From NCBI RefSeq assembly GCF_947855115.1, contig NZ_CANTZW010000008.1:1-64000 (forward strand): 64,000 nucleotides of DNA. The letters run 5' to 3'. Under the pieces are notes generated by a model. That model did no database searches. It had not been told where the DNA came from and saw only the letters and a list, made by a program, of their open reading frames with translations. The position numbers and the translations under genes are program-made. The DNA is from an uncultured Parabacteroides sp. (GTDB lineage: Bacteria; Bacteroidota; Bacteroidia; Bacteroidales; Tannerellaceae). This document shows, piece after piece, positions 18,705-27,592 of the stretch. Each line of letters opens with the position of its first letter. The stretch's first letter is position 1.

Positions 18705-20090
18705 ATGAAAAGATATATTTTATTTGTCTGTTTATTTTTATTTGGGCTTATTGAGGTATACGCTCAGCCGATAGCTCCGTTTAAGAAAGGAGACCGGATC
18801 GCCTTTGTTGGGAACAGTATTACTTGTGGAGGACATTATCATTCTTATATTTGGCTGTATTACATGACTCGTTTCCCGGATCAGCGCATTGATATTTTTA
18901 ATGAGGGAGTCGGAGGAGATGTTGCCGAGATGATATACCAACGGTTGGATAAGGTTTTCGAACATGAACCTACGGTAGTGACGCTGTCTTTTGGTATGAA
19001 TGATGTCGGTTATATGGATTTCCGGAAGCCGGGAGCTGATACGGTTGCCCGGAACCGGGTAGAGAAAGCCTGCCGGGATTATGCCCTTATTGAGGAAGTC
19101 TATAAAAGGTATCCGGAGGTGAGGAAAATCCTGATCGGAAGTTCCCCTTATGATGAGACTTCTCGCTTCGACAAGGTCGCTTTCCCTGGGAAAAATGCGC
19201 CTATTTTGGAGATCGTGGATTTCCTGAATGCCCAGGCACGAGAGAATCAATGGGGATTCGTGGATTTCAACCGTCCGATGGTAGCGATCAACCAATGGGA
19301 ACAAGCGATAGATCCCATGTACACCTTGTGTGGGAAGGATCGTATACATCCCTCTACGGACGGGCATCTGGTCATGGCTTATCTCTTTTTGAAAGCACAA
19401 GGCTTCGCTGGTAAACCGGTCGCCGATATCCGGATAGATGGAACGGAGAAAAAAGTAACTCGTTCGGACAATTGCCGTATCTCTGGTTTGTCTGTTTCTC
19501 GGGATAGCCTTATTTTTACGTATGAGGCGAGGTCACTACCATTTCCTATTGATACGACTTGTTATGATAATGAAAAACATACGCAGGCAGATGCTTTGAA
19601 GGTAATCCCTTTTATGGACGAGATGAATTATGAGGGATTGTCCGTGAGTGGCTTATCGAATGGGTATTACGGGGTGACAATAGGAGGGGAGTTTATCGGT
19701 CGTTTTACGGCGAGAGAGTTGGAACGGGGGATCAATATGGCCCTTCTTCCGAATACCCCGCAATACAAACAAGCGATGAAGATTCGCCAGATGAATGAGG
19801 AACGTTGGTTGAAAGAGCGTAAGATGCGTGAGTTCTATTGGGTGGAATATAATTTGATGCGGAAAACGGGAATGCTTTGGGCTTGTAATGAGGCTGCCGT
19901 GGACACTCTGCGCAAATACCGTCCTCACGACATCTTCCTGCAATGGAACGGTGATCTTTGGCTACAATACATGCATAAGGGTATTCGTGAAGATTGCGTG
20001 AATGAGCAACAAGACCTGGTCAACCAGATCTATGAGCAAAATAAACCAATCCCCTTGCAAATAGAGATCAAGAAATTTACGGACTTGTAG
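18705..20090 (+). CDS. Secreted SGNH/GDSL-family hydrolase
   Basis: Probable carbohydrate esterase or related hydrolase acting in the periplasm or on the surface. The signal peptide ends near EVYA/Q (about residue 20). The SGNH blocks are visible: VGNSITCGG with the nucleophile Ser in block I, NEGVGGD with the block II Gly, SFGMNDVGY with the block III Asn, and DRIHPSTDGH with the Asp and His of block V. About 230 further residues form a second part of unknown role. The 461-residue length exceeds the single-domain core. It lies between susD and the GH38-like gene, so a role in removing acetyl or other ester groups from the imported glycan is a reasonable inference. Confidence 0.85.
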   Translation: MKRYILFVCLFLFGLIEVYAQPIAPFKKGDRIAFVGNSITCGGHYHSYIWLYYMTRFPDQRIDIFNEGVGGDVAEMIYQRLDKVFEHEPTVVTLSFGMNDVGYMDFRKPGADTVARNRVEKACRDYALIEEVYKRYPEVRKILIGSSPYDETSRFDKVAFPGKNAPILEIVDFLNAQARENQWGFVDFNRPMVAINQWEQAIDPMYTLCGKDRIHPSTDGHLVMAYLFLKAQGFAGKPVADIRIDGTEKKVTRSDNCRISGLSVSRDSLIFTYEARSLPFPIDTTCYDNEKHTQADALKVIPFMDEMNYEGLSVSGLSNGYYGVTIGGEFIGRFTARELERGINMALLPNTPQYKQAMKIRQMNEERWLKERKMREFYWVEYNLMRKTGMLWACNEAAVDTLRKYRPHDIFLQWNGDLWLQYMHKGIREDCVNEQQDLVNQIYEQNKPIPLQIEIKKFTDL

Positions 20091-20110
20091 AGACGGGGCG
20101 TGCCCCGTCT
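20091..20110. repeat. Short perfect palindrome (REP-like hairpin)
   Basis: AGACGGGG (20091-20098), loop CGTG and CCCCGTCT (20103-20110) make a GC-rich 8-bp stem right after the SGNH stop. No T run follows, so it is more like a dispersed palindromic repeat or mRNA 3' stabiliser than a terminator. Confidence 0.5.
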
Positions 20111-20158
20111 TCCTCCGACTGGAAGTATTCTAAATGTGAATTAATAGTACATAATTAT

Positions 20159-22729
20159 ATGAAAAAGAAACTAGCGATATTCGTATTAAGCCAATTCTTA
20201 TTGGCTGGTTGGGCAGATGCCCAGCAAGCCTATTTCATCGATGGTTATCATGGCGGTATCTACGGGCATTATCCGGTAGGACAGACCTCTTTTATCGTTC
20301 AGAAATTGAGGCAGAATCCCGATTGGCGCATCAACATTGAGATAGAGCCCGAATCATGGGACGTGGTACGGCAACGAGATCCCGAAGGTTATGAGGCCTT
20401 CAAGCGATTATTTAAAGATCAATCCGTAGAAAACGGACGGATCGAGTATGTAAATCCGACCTATGCCCAAAGTTATTTCTTCGGGACATCCGGTGAGAGT
20501 GTTATTCGCCAATTCGAATATGGAATGCGTCTGATCCGTAAACATTTCCCTGAGGCTGTGTTCACCACTTATTCGGCAGAGGAGCCTTGCTTTACCAGCT
20601 GCCTGCCTTATATTTTAAGGTCTTTCGGCTTTTCGTATGCCTCCACCAAGAATCCTAATACCATGTGGGGAGGCTATGTAAGTGCCTATGGAGGTGAGTT
20701 GGTGAATTGGGTAGGTCCGGATGGAACGAGACTGACTACCGTTCCCCGCTATGCTTGCGAAAATTTACAACCCGGTTCTTGCTGGCAATCTATCTCGTGG
20801 TTCAATACGAAGGATTACATCCAAAAGTGTCTGGATGCAGGTATACAGCATCCGGTAGGCATGTGTATCCAAGACGCTGCCTGGAGCCAAGGTTGGGATA
20901 AAGGCCCTTGGCTAGGACAGGATACGACAGCCTATTATACGCCAACCGCCTATAAGACTTGGCGAAATTATATCCAAGATTGTTCCGTTGGGACAACTCA
21001 AGATGATTGGCATTTCTCGCAAGAGGATGTCCAGGGCGGTTTGATGTGGGGAACACAGGTTATGCAGCGTTTGGCAGGAGAGGTGCGGGTAGCTGAGAAT
21101 GCTATCTTACGTGCGGAGAAAATGGCGGCTTACGCTCGCTTGTATAAAGGTATGGAATGGCCGGCTGAAAGTATTGATGAAGGATGGCGCACGCTTTTGT
21201 TGTCGCAACACCATGACTGTTGGATCGTTCCTTACAATCAGTTGCAAGGGAAAAAAACATGGGCGGAGACGGTCACGGATTGGACTGGGGTAACCAATCA
21301 AAACAGCCGTCAAGTAATTGATAATGCTTTGACTTTATTGAAAGGAGAAGAGGATGAATCTACTGTTTTTGTATATAACACCTTGGCTACCGATCGAAAT
21401 GAATTAGTGGCAGTGGAAGTTCCCGCCGCATGGAAAAGCTCAAATTGGGTGGTTCTTGATAAGCAAGGGAAGAAACAACCGACTCAATGGCTAACGGAAG
21501 ATGGTGTATCAAAACTCCTGTTCCGAGCCAAAGTCCCTTCAACCGGTTATGCGTCTTATGCGATCCAAAAGGCAGAAGATAAAAAGCCCGTAGTTGTAAA
21601 GGCCGAGAAACAGAATGACGGAACTTTCCGCATGGAAAGTGATTTGTATACCTTGGTACTGAACCCTTCTAAAGGAGGTATAATAGAAAGTCTGAAAGCG
21701 AAGGCCGTGCGAGGAAAGGAATTCGTGGATAACCGGAATGAGCGTGGATTTAATGAGCTTCGGGGATATTTTATCGATGAGGGTGGTTTCCTTTCCAGTA
21801 TGGATCAGCCTGCGGAGGTAAGTGTGTCGGAGCTGGGACCTTTGTTCGTAAAGGTTACCGTAAAAGGGAAGATCGGAAAGTACCCGTTTACCCAAACTAT
21901 CCAGTTGACGCAAGGAGAGCCTCGTATTGATATGAGTGTTAAGTTGGATTGGACAGGAAATCCTCGCATTGGTGAGCCGGGTATCGAATTCCGGGCAGAT
22001 GATCCCCGTAAGGCGTTTTATGACGACCGTTACAAATTGTTGGTCTATCTTCCTGTCCAGATTACCAACCAACAGATTTATAAAGACGCTCCGTTCGACG
22101 TTTGTAAGAGCCGGTTGGAGAATACCTTCTTCAACCGCTGGGATAGTATCAAGCATAACATCATCTTGAATTGGGTGGATGTAACGAGTAAAGATAACTC
22201 TTGTGGTTTGTCATTATTTACGGATCATACGACCAGTTATGCGCATGGAAAGGATTTCCCATTGGCCTTGAACATCCAGTACGCTGGTAGAGGTTTATGG
22301 GGTAGGGATTACATCATAGATCGTCCGACCGAGGTCTCATATGCCTTATTCCCTCATGCTGGAACATGGGAGGAAGGCCGTATCTGGACACAGGGTGAAC
22401 GGCGTAATGAGCCTTTAATCGCTACCTTGGGTGGTAGCGCCACTTTGACATCCGGTTCCCTTTTCCGAGTTGAGGACAATGCTTACGAGCTAGTCTCCAT
22501 GGTCTATAAGGGAAATGACCTTTACCTCCGCTTATTCAATGCCCAAAGCGATGCTTCCCCAAAAACGATAACTTTCCAAAGGCAAGACATGAAAGCCAGC
22601 TTGGTAGAGCTGGATGGTCGTTTAGTTGAAGACTTAACCGTCACCGACAAGAAGGGAACGAGTTCAATACGTGTCTCTATTCCTAGGTATGGAGTGAGGA
22701 CGTTGAAGTTAAGTTGTAAGAAAATCTAA
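20159..22729 (+). CDS. Secreted divergent glycoside hydrolase family 38-like protein (alpha-mannosidase-like)
   Basis: Predicted exported enzyme of 856 residues; the signal peptide ends near WADA/Q (residue 21). The family call rests on the QHHDCWIVPYN segment (about 346-356), which matches the zinc-binding QHHD motif of GH38 alpha-mannosidases, on an N-terminal catalytic-like part and on a long beta-sandwich C-terminal part (about 440-856). Two other GH38 landmarks look altered: the HxDxGW region reads GYHGGIYGHYP (about 29-39), and the nucleophile region DPFGHS aligns with EEPCFTS (about 142-148), placing Glu where Asp is expected. It may be a separate GH38 subfamily with another specificity. 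It ends the plus-strand PUL and is followed by a shared terminator. Confidence 0.68.
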   Translation: MKKKLAIFVLSQFLLAGWADAQQAYFIDGYHGGIYGHYPVGQTSFIVQKLRQNPDWRINIEIEPESWDVVRQRDPEGYEAFKRLFKDQSVENGRIEYVNPTYAQSYFFGTSGESVIRQFEYGMRLIRKHFPEAVFTTYSAEEPCFTSCLPYILRSFGFSYASTKNPNTMWGGYVSAYGGELVNWVGPDGTRLTTVPRYACENLQPGSCWQSISWFNTKDYIQKCLDAGIQHPVGMCIQDAAWSQGWDKGPWLGQDTTAYYTPTAYKTWRNYIQDCSVGTTQDDWHFSQEDVQGGLMWGTQVMQRLAGEVRVAENAILRAEKMAAYARLYKGMEWPAESIDEGWRTLLLSQHHDCWIVPYNQLQGKKTWAETVTDWTGVTNQNSRQVIDNALTLLKGEEDESTVFVYNTLATDRNELVAVEVPAAWKSSNWVVLDKQGKKQPTQWLTEDGVSKLLFRAKVPSTGYASYAIQKAEDKKPVVVKAEKQNDGTFRMESDLYTLVLNPSKGGIIESLKAKAVRGKEFVDNRNERGFNELRGYFIDEGGFLSSMDQPAEVSVSELGPLFVKVTVKGKIGKYPFTQTIQLTQGEPRIDMSVKLDWTGNPRIGEPGIEFRADDPRKAFYDDRYKLLVYLPVQITNQQIYKDAPFDVCKSRLENTFFNRWDSIKHNIILNWVDVTSKDNSCGLSLFTDHTTSYAHGKDFPLALNIQYAGRGLWGRDYIIDRPTEVSYALFPHAGTWEEGRIWTQGERRNEPLIATLGGSATLTSGSLFRVEDNAYELVSMVYKGNDLYLRLFNAQSDASPKTITFQRQDMKASLVELDGRLVEDLTVTDKKGTSSIRVSIPRYGVRTLKLSCKKI

Positions 22730-22781
22730 GTTTTTTGTAAGAATGGCTTAACCTTTGGTATATATGTAATTATTGACAAAT

Positions 22782-22824
22782 AAACCCGGTAAGGTAGAAT
22801 ATTCTCAACCTTATCGGGTTTTTG
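22782..22824. terminator. Bidirectional terminator between the two converging PUL arms
   Basis: AAACCCGGTAAGGT (22782-22795) pairs with ACCTTATCGGGTTT (22808-22821), with one G-T wobble, and runs of T follow on the plus strand and A precede it. It lies between the stop of the GH38-like gene and the stop of the minus-strand GH106-like gene, so it can serve both. Confidence 0.8.
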
Positions 22825-22837
22825 ATTATTGGCAATT

Positions 22838-25800
22838 TTAATACACCAAATCGAAATCTTCCATTAATCCGTAATCCAACATTTGATATTCCTCTCCAGG
22901 AATTCGTTTATTAATATTTTTCCAATGCCACGGGGATGCCAATCCAGGAGCCGGATTGTTATAATGCGGACCTAATAGATTTTTATGGCTACCGATAACA
23001 TGTACGTCAATTAGATTCGTGCCTTTTTTCAGATAAGGAGTGATATCTAATTTGTATGGGTCAAAAGCTATAATACCTGCTTTTTTCTCATTGACAAATA
23101 CTTCTGCGACTGTACCATTCCAATGGTTCAATTGTATCGCATAAGGTTTTGAGGTGTCGTTTATTTCATATTCTTTTTTGTAGCTGACTCCCCAAGAATA
23201 GAATGGTTGCTTTTGTTGTTTCCAACTTCCGAGTGTAAGAGAGGGTATCGGTGAACTGATACTCCAGCCAATTTTTTCTGGTACCACGGAGAAATCTCCT
23301 AAAATGTAAATAGGTTCAATTTCAGCGTAAATACTCATTGGCTGTACACTAAGCTCGACTTGGTTATTACCTTGTCGTACGTAATTACCAATGGTATAAA
23401 CACCGAAAGAACGATCCAACCACCATTCCCCCGGTTGAGGTTTAACGATATTACCATTGACTTTGACGGTAAATAGTCCGGGACGTTCTGATACAAGTTT
23501 CATGTCGGAATAATTGAATTTATCGTTGACGGTGAAATGGTAAACTGTTTTAAAGCCCCCTGTTTTAAAAGTATCCCGGTTTAATATATTTCGTTTGTAT
23601 TGTACTGAAGTATTCCAAGGGTTGCCATTTGGAAAGCCGTGTTCTTGGAAAACCTTATCGGCTGCTTTTGCGAAATAAATGTTTTTAAAGGTTTGTCCGT
23701 TTACCGTGATATCACAATAATCTATGTTTAATGCATTATCTTTTAGGCGATTTATTTGGAGTGTTCCGGTCGCTGCTAATTTGTTTGTTCCTGCTTGAGC
23801 CGGTTCTTTGGGATATTTTTTCAGTGTTTGATTGGAACAGTATAAGAGTAAGCTTTCGGCTGGCTCTAATTGGAAATCCGCTGTCAATTTTCCACTTACT
23901 TCATGGGATGGATATGTATAAATTTCCCCGCTCATAGCATCCATTTTAACGATCGATTTCCCTTTTATGGATATATTTCCTCGGGTTGTCTGATCCATAG
24001 AAGAGTTGACAAGAAATAGCAATTCTCCATCGGCGAATGTACGGCGTTGGTGATATAGATCTCCTCCGTTGAAAGTGATCTGACAATTTGAGTTCTTGAA
24101 CTCGCTCTGGATCACTTCTCTCGTTAAGGATTTAAATGAGGTGATTGTTTTATTATTCATGAAATCGGCCAATACTGTGTTTTCTGCTCCATTGATCCGT
24201 GTTGGAGATGAGAATGCAATTATTTTCCCTCCTTGTCGGACGAATTCTTGGAGTAAATCGAATGTAGGCTTATTCAATGTTTCCATCATAGGAGGCAAAA
24301 TAATTGTCGAGTAGGATGCTTTTCTGACAATAAATTTTCCGTTTACGATAGATCCATGATCTTTTATAATGTTTTCAGAGCCTAAATCGTATTCGACTTG
24401 ACCTTTTTCTAGAGTAGTAATGAATTTCTGGAAAGATCGCCCGATTTCCATTAGTTTAGGATTGCTTCCCATATGTGAATAATAACTCCATAACGTGGAA
24501 TTTGGTTCCAGTATTAAAATGTCATTGCGCTGGATTCCCTTGCTCAATACTAGTGATAGTCTACCGTAATAGTCGTTTAGTACTTTATAATCGTTCCACC
24601 AAGGGGAATGATAAGTGAAAACCGGGGGATAATCGTATTTCCGGGCCCCAGTCAATGTCATGTGTGATAAATGCTGGTTCATGAAATTGACACCTAGTAC
24701 ATATTCCCAGTCTCCTAACCGCTTGAAATCCTTGAATGTCTCATCCCAACCACCACCACCATAAGTCTCGCTTAGGGTACGGGTATATCCCATTTGATTC
24801 GCTGCGCTACGTAGTTCCTTGACTGCTCGTATATTACCGAATTGAGCCATAGGATTCTCTTCGTCAAATTGATTGAATAACATGTCGATGGCTGGGACTT
24901 GATGCCAAACGTACATGGCCATGTTGTCTGGGCCGTCGTTCATTTGTGGCCAACCATGTTCCCAGTAATGACCGGTCCATTTTAAATTATTTTGCTCACA
25001 ATAAGAGTGAAAAGGCTTAGACCAACGATCAATGAATAGTTGTAGTAAGGTTTCCATGTAATTGTGTCGGACTTGTTTCCAGTTTCCGGTTTCTTCATGG
25101 AGTAAAGGCAAGAGAGGTTTAAGGTCATAACCCCATTTTTGTTGGAAAATCTCAAATAAATCGGGAGTCCAACGTAAACCACCCGGGCTACTTATATTGG
25201 GTTCATCCGAGAATATGCCTTTTATTGAAGAACCGAAACAGTTTTTCAAATTTTTCTCGTATCCATCCATCGTAATGTCGATAAATTTTTCGGTCACTCC
25301 GGGTACTAATAAGTCCACGTAAGAATATCCCCCGTACCAATCTGTTTTTTGCAGATAAGTTTTCTTATATAGATAAAAATTCCCTTTACTCTCTTTGTAG
25401 GAGTCTAGAGTCGATGTTATATCTATCCATTTATCTCCTTTTTTTATGAAGCATAAATAATATGAATCGGCATCTTGGGGTAGCTTATCGACTTTTGTAA
25501 GGGCCAAACCTTGTCCTTGATTATATGATTCCGGCATTTCTGCGGGGACATGTCCACCAGCGAATCCACTTGGATATGAGTTTTCATCATAAATCCAGAC
25601 ATCCATGCCTAATTTCTTACCGACCTCGACTGCGTGTTTGTACAGAGAGAACCATTCGTCTGATAAATATTCAGAAATCATTCCGGGACGAGGATGTATG
25701 AAAACACCACCACATCCTGCATCTTTCATCTCTTGTAGCATTCTGTCAATCTCTGTCTCCGTCACTTTTCCGTTCCATACGGCGAATGGTGCGGTCCTAA

Positions 25801-25951
25801 ATTCAGAGGGAGGGTTTTTAAAATGCTTTTCTAAAGAAGCGAAATTATCTAAGTCTTGATTCTTTTCTTCTTGACATCCTCCTAAAGTTAAAGACAGTAG
25901 ACAACCTGTCATTAGCCATAATAAATATTTTGATATCTCCTGTATGTTCAT
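22838..25951 (-). CDS. GH106-like glycoside hydrolase, lipoprotein (putative alpha-L-rhamnosidase-type)
   Basis: Large predicted surface or periplasmic glycosidase of 1037 residues with a lipoprotein signal (LTLGGC, Cys26). The catalytic part starts with FAVWNGKVTETEIDRMLQEM followed by AGCGGVFIHPRPG, then DVWIYDENSYPSGFAGG and FSDEP, the pattern of GH106 and related families with an (alpha/beta)8 barrel. The acidic residues in YDEN and SDEP are likely active-site candidates. The C-terminal 350 residues look like beta-sandwich or galactose-binding-like domains (SIYAEIEPIYILGDF, HWNGTVAEVFVNEKKAGI). It is the last gene of the minus-strand susCD arm. The exact family is uncertain; GH2-type is the main alternative. 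Release of a deoxy-sugar such as rhamnose would fit the isomerase gene upstream. Confidence 0.62.
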   Translation of the reverse strand: MNIQEISKYLLWLMTGCLLSLTLGGCQEEKNQDLDNFASLEKHFKNPPSEFRTAPFAVWNGKVTETEIDRMLQEMKDAGCGGVFIHPRPGMISEYLSDEWFSLYKHAVEVGKKLGMDVWIYDENSYPSGFAGGHVPAEMPESYNQGQGLALTKVDKLPQDADSYYLCFIKKGDKWIDITSTLDSYKESKGNFYLYKKTYLQKTDWYGGYSYVDLLVPGVTEKFIDITMDGYEKNLKNCFGSSIKGIFSDEPNISSPGGLRWTPDLFEIFQQKWGYDLKPLLPLLHEETGNWKQVRHNYMETLLQLFIDRWSKPFHSYCEQNNLKWTGHYWEHGWPQMNDGPDNMAMYVWHQVPAIDMLFNQFDEENPMAQFGNIRAVKELRSAANQMGYTRTLSETYGGGGWDETFKDFKRLGDWEYVLGVNFMNQHLSHMTLTGARKYDYPPVFTYHSPWWNDYKVLNDYYGRLSLVLSKGIQRNDILILEPNSTLWSYYSHMGSNPKLMEIGRSFQKFITTLEKGQVEYDLGSENIIKDHGSIVNGKFIVRKASYSTIILPPMMETLNKPTFDLLQEFVRQGGKIIAFSSPTRINGAENTVLADFMNNKTITSFKSLTREVIQSEFKNSNCQITFNGGDLYHQRRTFADGELLFLVNSSMDQTTRGNISIKGKSIVKMDAMSGEIYTYPSHEVSGKLTADFQLEPAESLLLYCSNQTLKKYPKEPAQAGTNKLAATGTLQINRLKDNALNIDYCDITVNGQTFKNIYFAKAADKVFQEHGFPNGNPWNTSVQYKRNILNRDTFKTGGFKTVYHFTVNDKFNYSDMKLVSERPGLFTVKVNGNIVKPQPGEWWLDRSFGVYTIGNYVRQGNNQVELSVQPMSIYAEIEPIYILGDFSVVPEKIGWSISSPIPSLTLGSWKQQKQPFYSWGVSYKKEYEINDTSKPYAIQLNHWNGTVAEVFVNEKKAGIIAFDPYKLDITPYLKKGTNLIDVHVIGSHKNLLGPHYNNPAPGLASPWHWKNINKRIPGEEYQMLDYGLMEDFDLVY

Positions 25952-26018
25952 ATGATTTGAATCTGTAAAACCATTCGTCCTGGCATATAGACAAGACGAA
26001 TGGTTGTTTTATTTAGAA

Positions 26019-27578
26019 TTAGTAACCCGGATTTTGTTCTAGTAAATTATTAATATCCATTTCTCGTCTAGGGAAGGCGTATACCAATCTTTCTTTTGTT
26101 ACATTAAAAGCAGATGGGAGAATCCAAGGATATAAAGCCTTCATTTGTTCGCCAAACTGTATCATGACCTCTATTGCCATATCATTTCGGATTAAATCTG
26201 TCCAACGATGATTCTCAAAGGCTAACTCATGACGCATTTCATCCATAACATCTTCTATTGTGACAGAACTTAATGCGGGAAGTCCGGCTCTCGCCCTTAC
26301 TTGATTAATATATGGAAGAGCCTCGTTGTTCTTGTTTTGTTTGACCAAGACTTCGGCTAAAAGTAATAAAGCGCCAGCGTAGCGATATACAGGAAAGTTA
26401 TCATCTGCACGTAAAGAGTACTTATAAGGTGGATGATAGTATTTCTTCACGAAATAATAGTAGGATTTTCCTGTAGTAGGCGTATATCCTACGATACTTT
26501 TTACTGCTTCACAAGTGAATTGTTCGCCAGAATCCGTCATGCCTTCCGCTACGGCTATAGAAGCATCTAGACGTTTGTCTCCTTCTTCATAAGATTGGAT
26601 CATCTCTTGTGTCGGTACACACCACCCTCCTGACGCTCCATTATAGTTGTCGCCGGTATAGTTGGAGCCTGCGATACCCATCAAGAATTCATTATTGCTA
26701 CATTTGGGGATAAGATTCCAAGGGATGGTCGTGTATTGATCTGTGCTACCGTCTTCTGTATATTGTACCTCAAGGATGGATTCTTTATTATTTTTATTTG
26801 ACTTCTCGAATACGTCACTGTAATCGCTTAGTAATTGATAGTTCATTTGAGTGATATCTTTCAAATCCTGTTCTGCTGCGGCGTAATCTCTGGTTGGTTT
26901 AGATGCGTTGACATAAGCTCTCAGCATTTTTGCGGCCCCTAAAGAAGCCCTTCCGCTTTGAGGAAACTGAGAAGCTACCGGTAATCCCAAATTAATCGCT
27001 TCGGAAACATCTGATAAGATTTGTGTATAAACCTCTTCGACTGAGGATTTAGCGGAAAAGGCCTCGAGTTCATTTGATATTTCGGTTAAGACCAAAGGTA
27101 CTCCTCCCCAATGTTGTACTAAATCGAAATAATAATAAGCACGCAAGAACAAGGCTTCAGCCTTAATAGCTTGTTTCTCTTCATCGCTAAGTGCGGCTTC
27201 ATCTACACGAGTTAAAATTGTATTGGTACGAGCTATACAAGAATAATCAGATTTGTACCGGTCTTCAATCCAGTTATTCGTAGACTCGTCATCAAGGAAT
27301 AAGGCTATAACTTCTGTTCTGGAATAAGGACCTCTATCTGCCGAGTAAAATGTATAGAAGGTATTGTCTGAACGCATCTCATCCATGAAAAGCCCATCTT
27401 GGGCAATATGTCTTAATCCTGTATAGGATGCGATTAAGGCTTGTTCGAAATGGTCTGCCGTTTGAAAGAAAGTCTCGGAAGAAATGTTTGTTTCCGGATA
27501 TAAATCTAAAAAAGAATCATTGCAAGACGAGAGACTTAATAAGGCAGCAAAAGCTGTATATAATCCTATATTTTTCAT
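26019..27578 (-). CDS. SusD/RagB-family glycan-binding lipoprotein
   Basis: Partner of the SusC encoded upstream on the same strand. It has a lipoprotein signal MKNIGLY...LSSC, mature start NDSFLDLYPETN, the family segments AEALFLRAYYYFDLVQHWGGVP-type and YRYAGALLLLAEVLVKQN, and the typical ending NNLLEQNPGY. The start at 27578 gives the ATGAAAAAT start seen in other susD genes here; an earlier ATG at 27593 overlaps the susC stop as TAATG and would add five residues. Length is about 519 residues. The GH106-like gene follows after 67 bases. Confidence 0.94.
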   Translation of the reverse strand: MKNIGLYTAFAALLSLSSCNDSFLDLYPETNISSETFFQTADHFEQALIASYTGLRHIAQDGLFMDEMRSDNTFYTFYSADRGPYSRTEVIALFLDDESTNNWIEDRYKSDYSCIARTNTILTRVDEAALSDEEKQAIKAEALFLRAYYYFDLVQHWGGVPLVLTEISNELEAFSAKSSVEEVYTQILSDVSEAINLGLPVASQFPQSGRASLGAAKMLRAYVNASKPTRDYAAAEQDLKDITQMNYQLLSDYSDVFEKSNKNNKESILEVQYTEDGSTDQYTTIPWNLIPKCSNNEFLMGIAGSNYTGDNYNGASGGWCVPTQEMIQSYEEGDKRLDASIAVAEGMTDSGEQFTCEAVKSIVGYTPTTGKSYYYFVKKYYHPPYKYSLRADDNFPVYRYAGALLLLAEVLVKQNKNNEALPYINQVRARAGLPALSSVTIEDVMDEMRHELAFENHRWTDLIRNDMAIEVMIQFGEQMKALYPWILPSAFNVTKERLVYAFPRREMDINNLLEQNPGY

Positions 27579-27592
27579 GTTGTTTAATCTCA

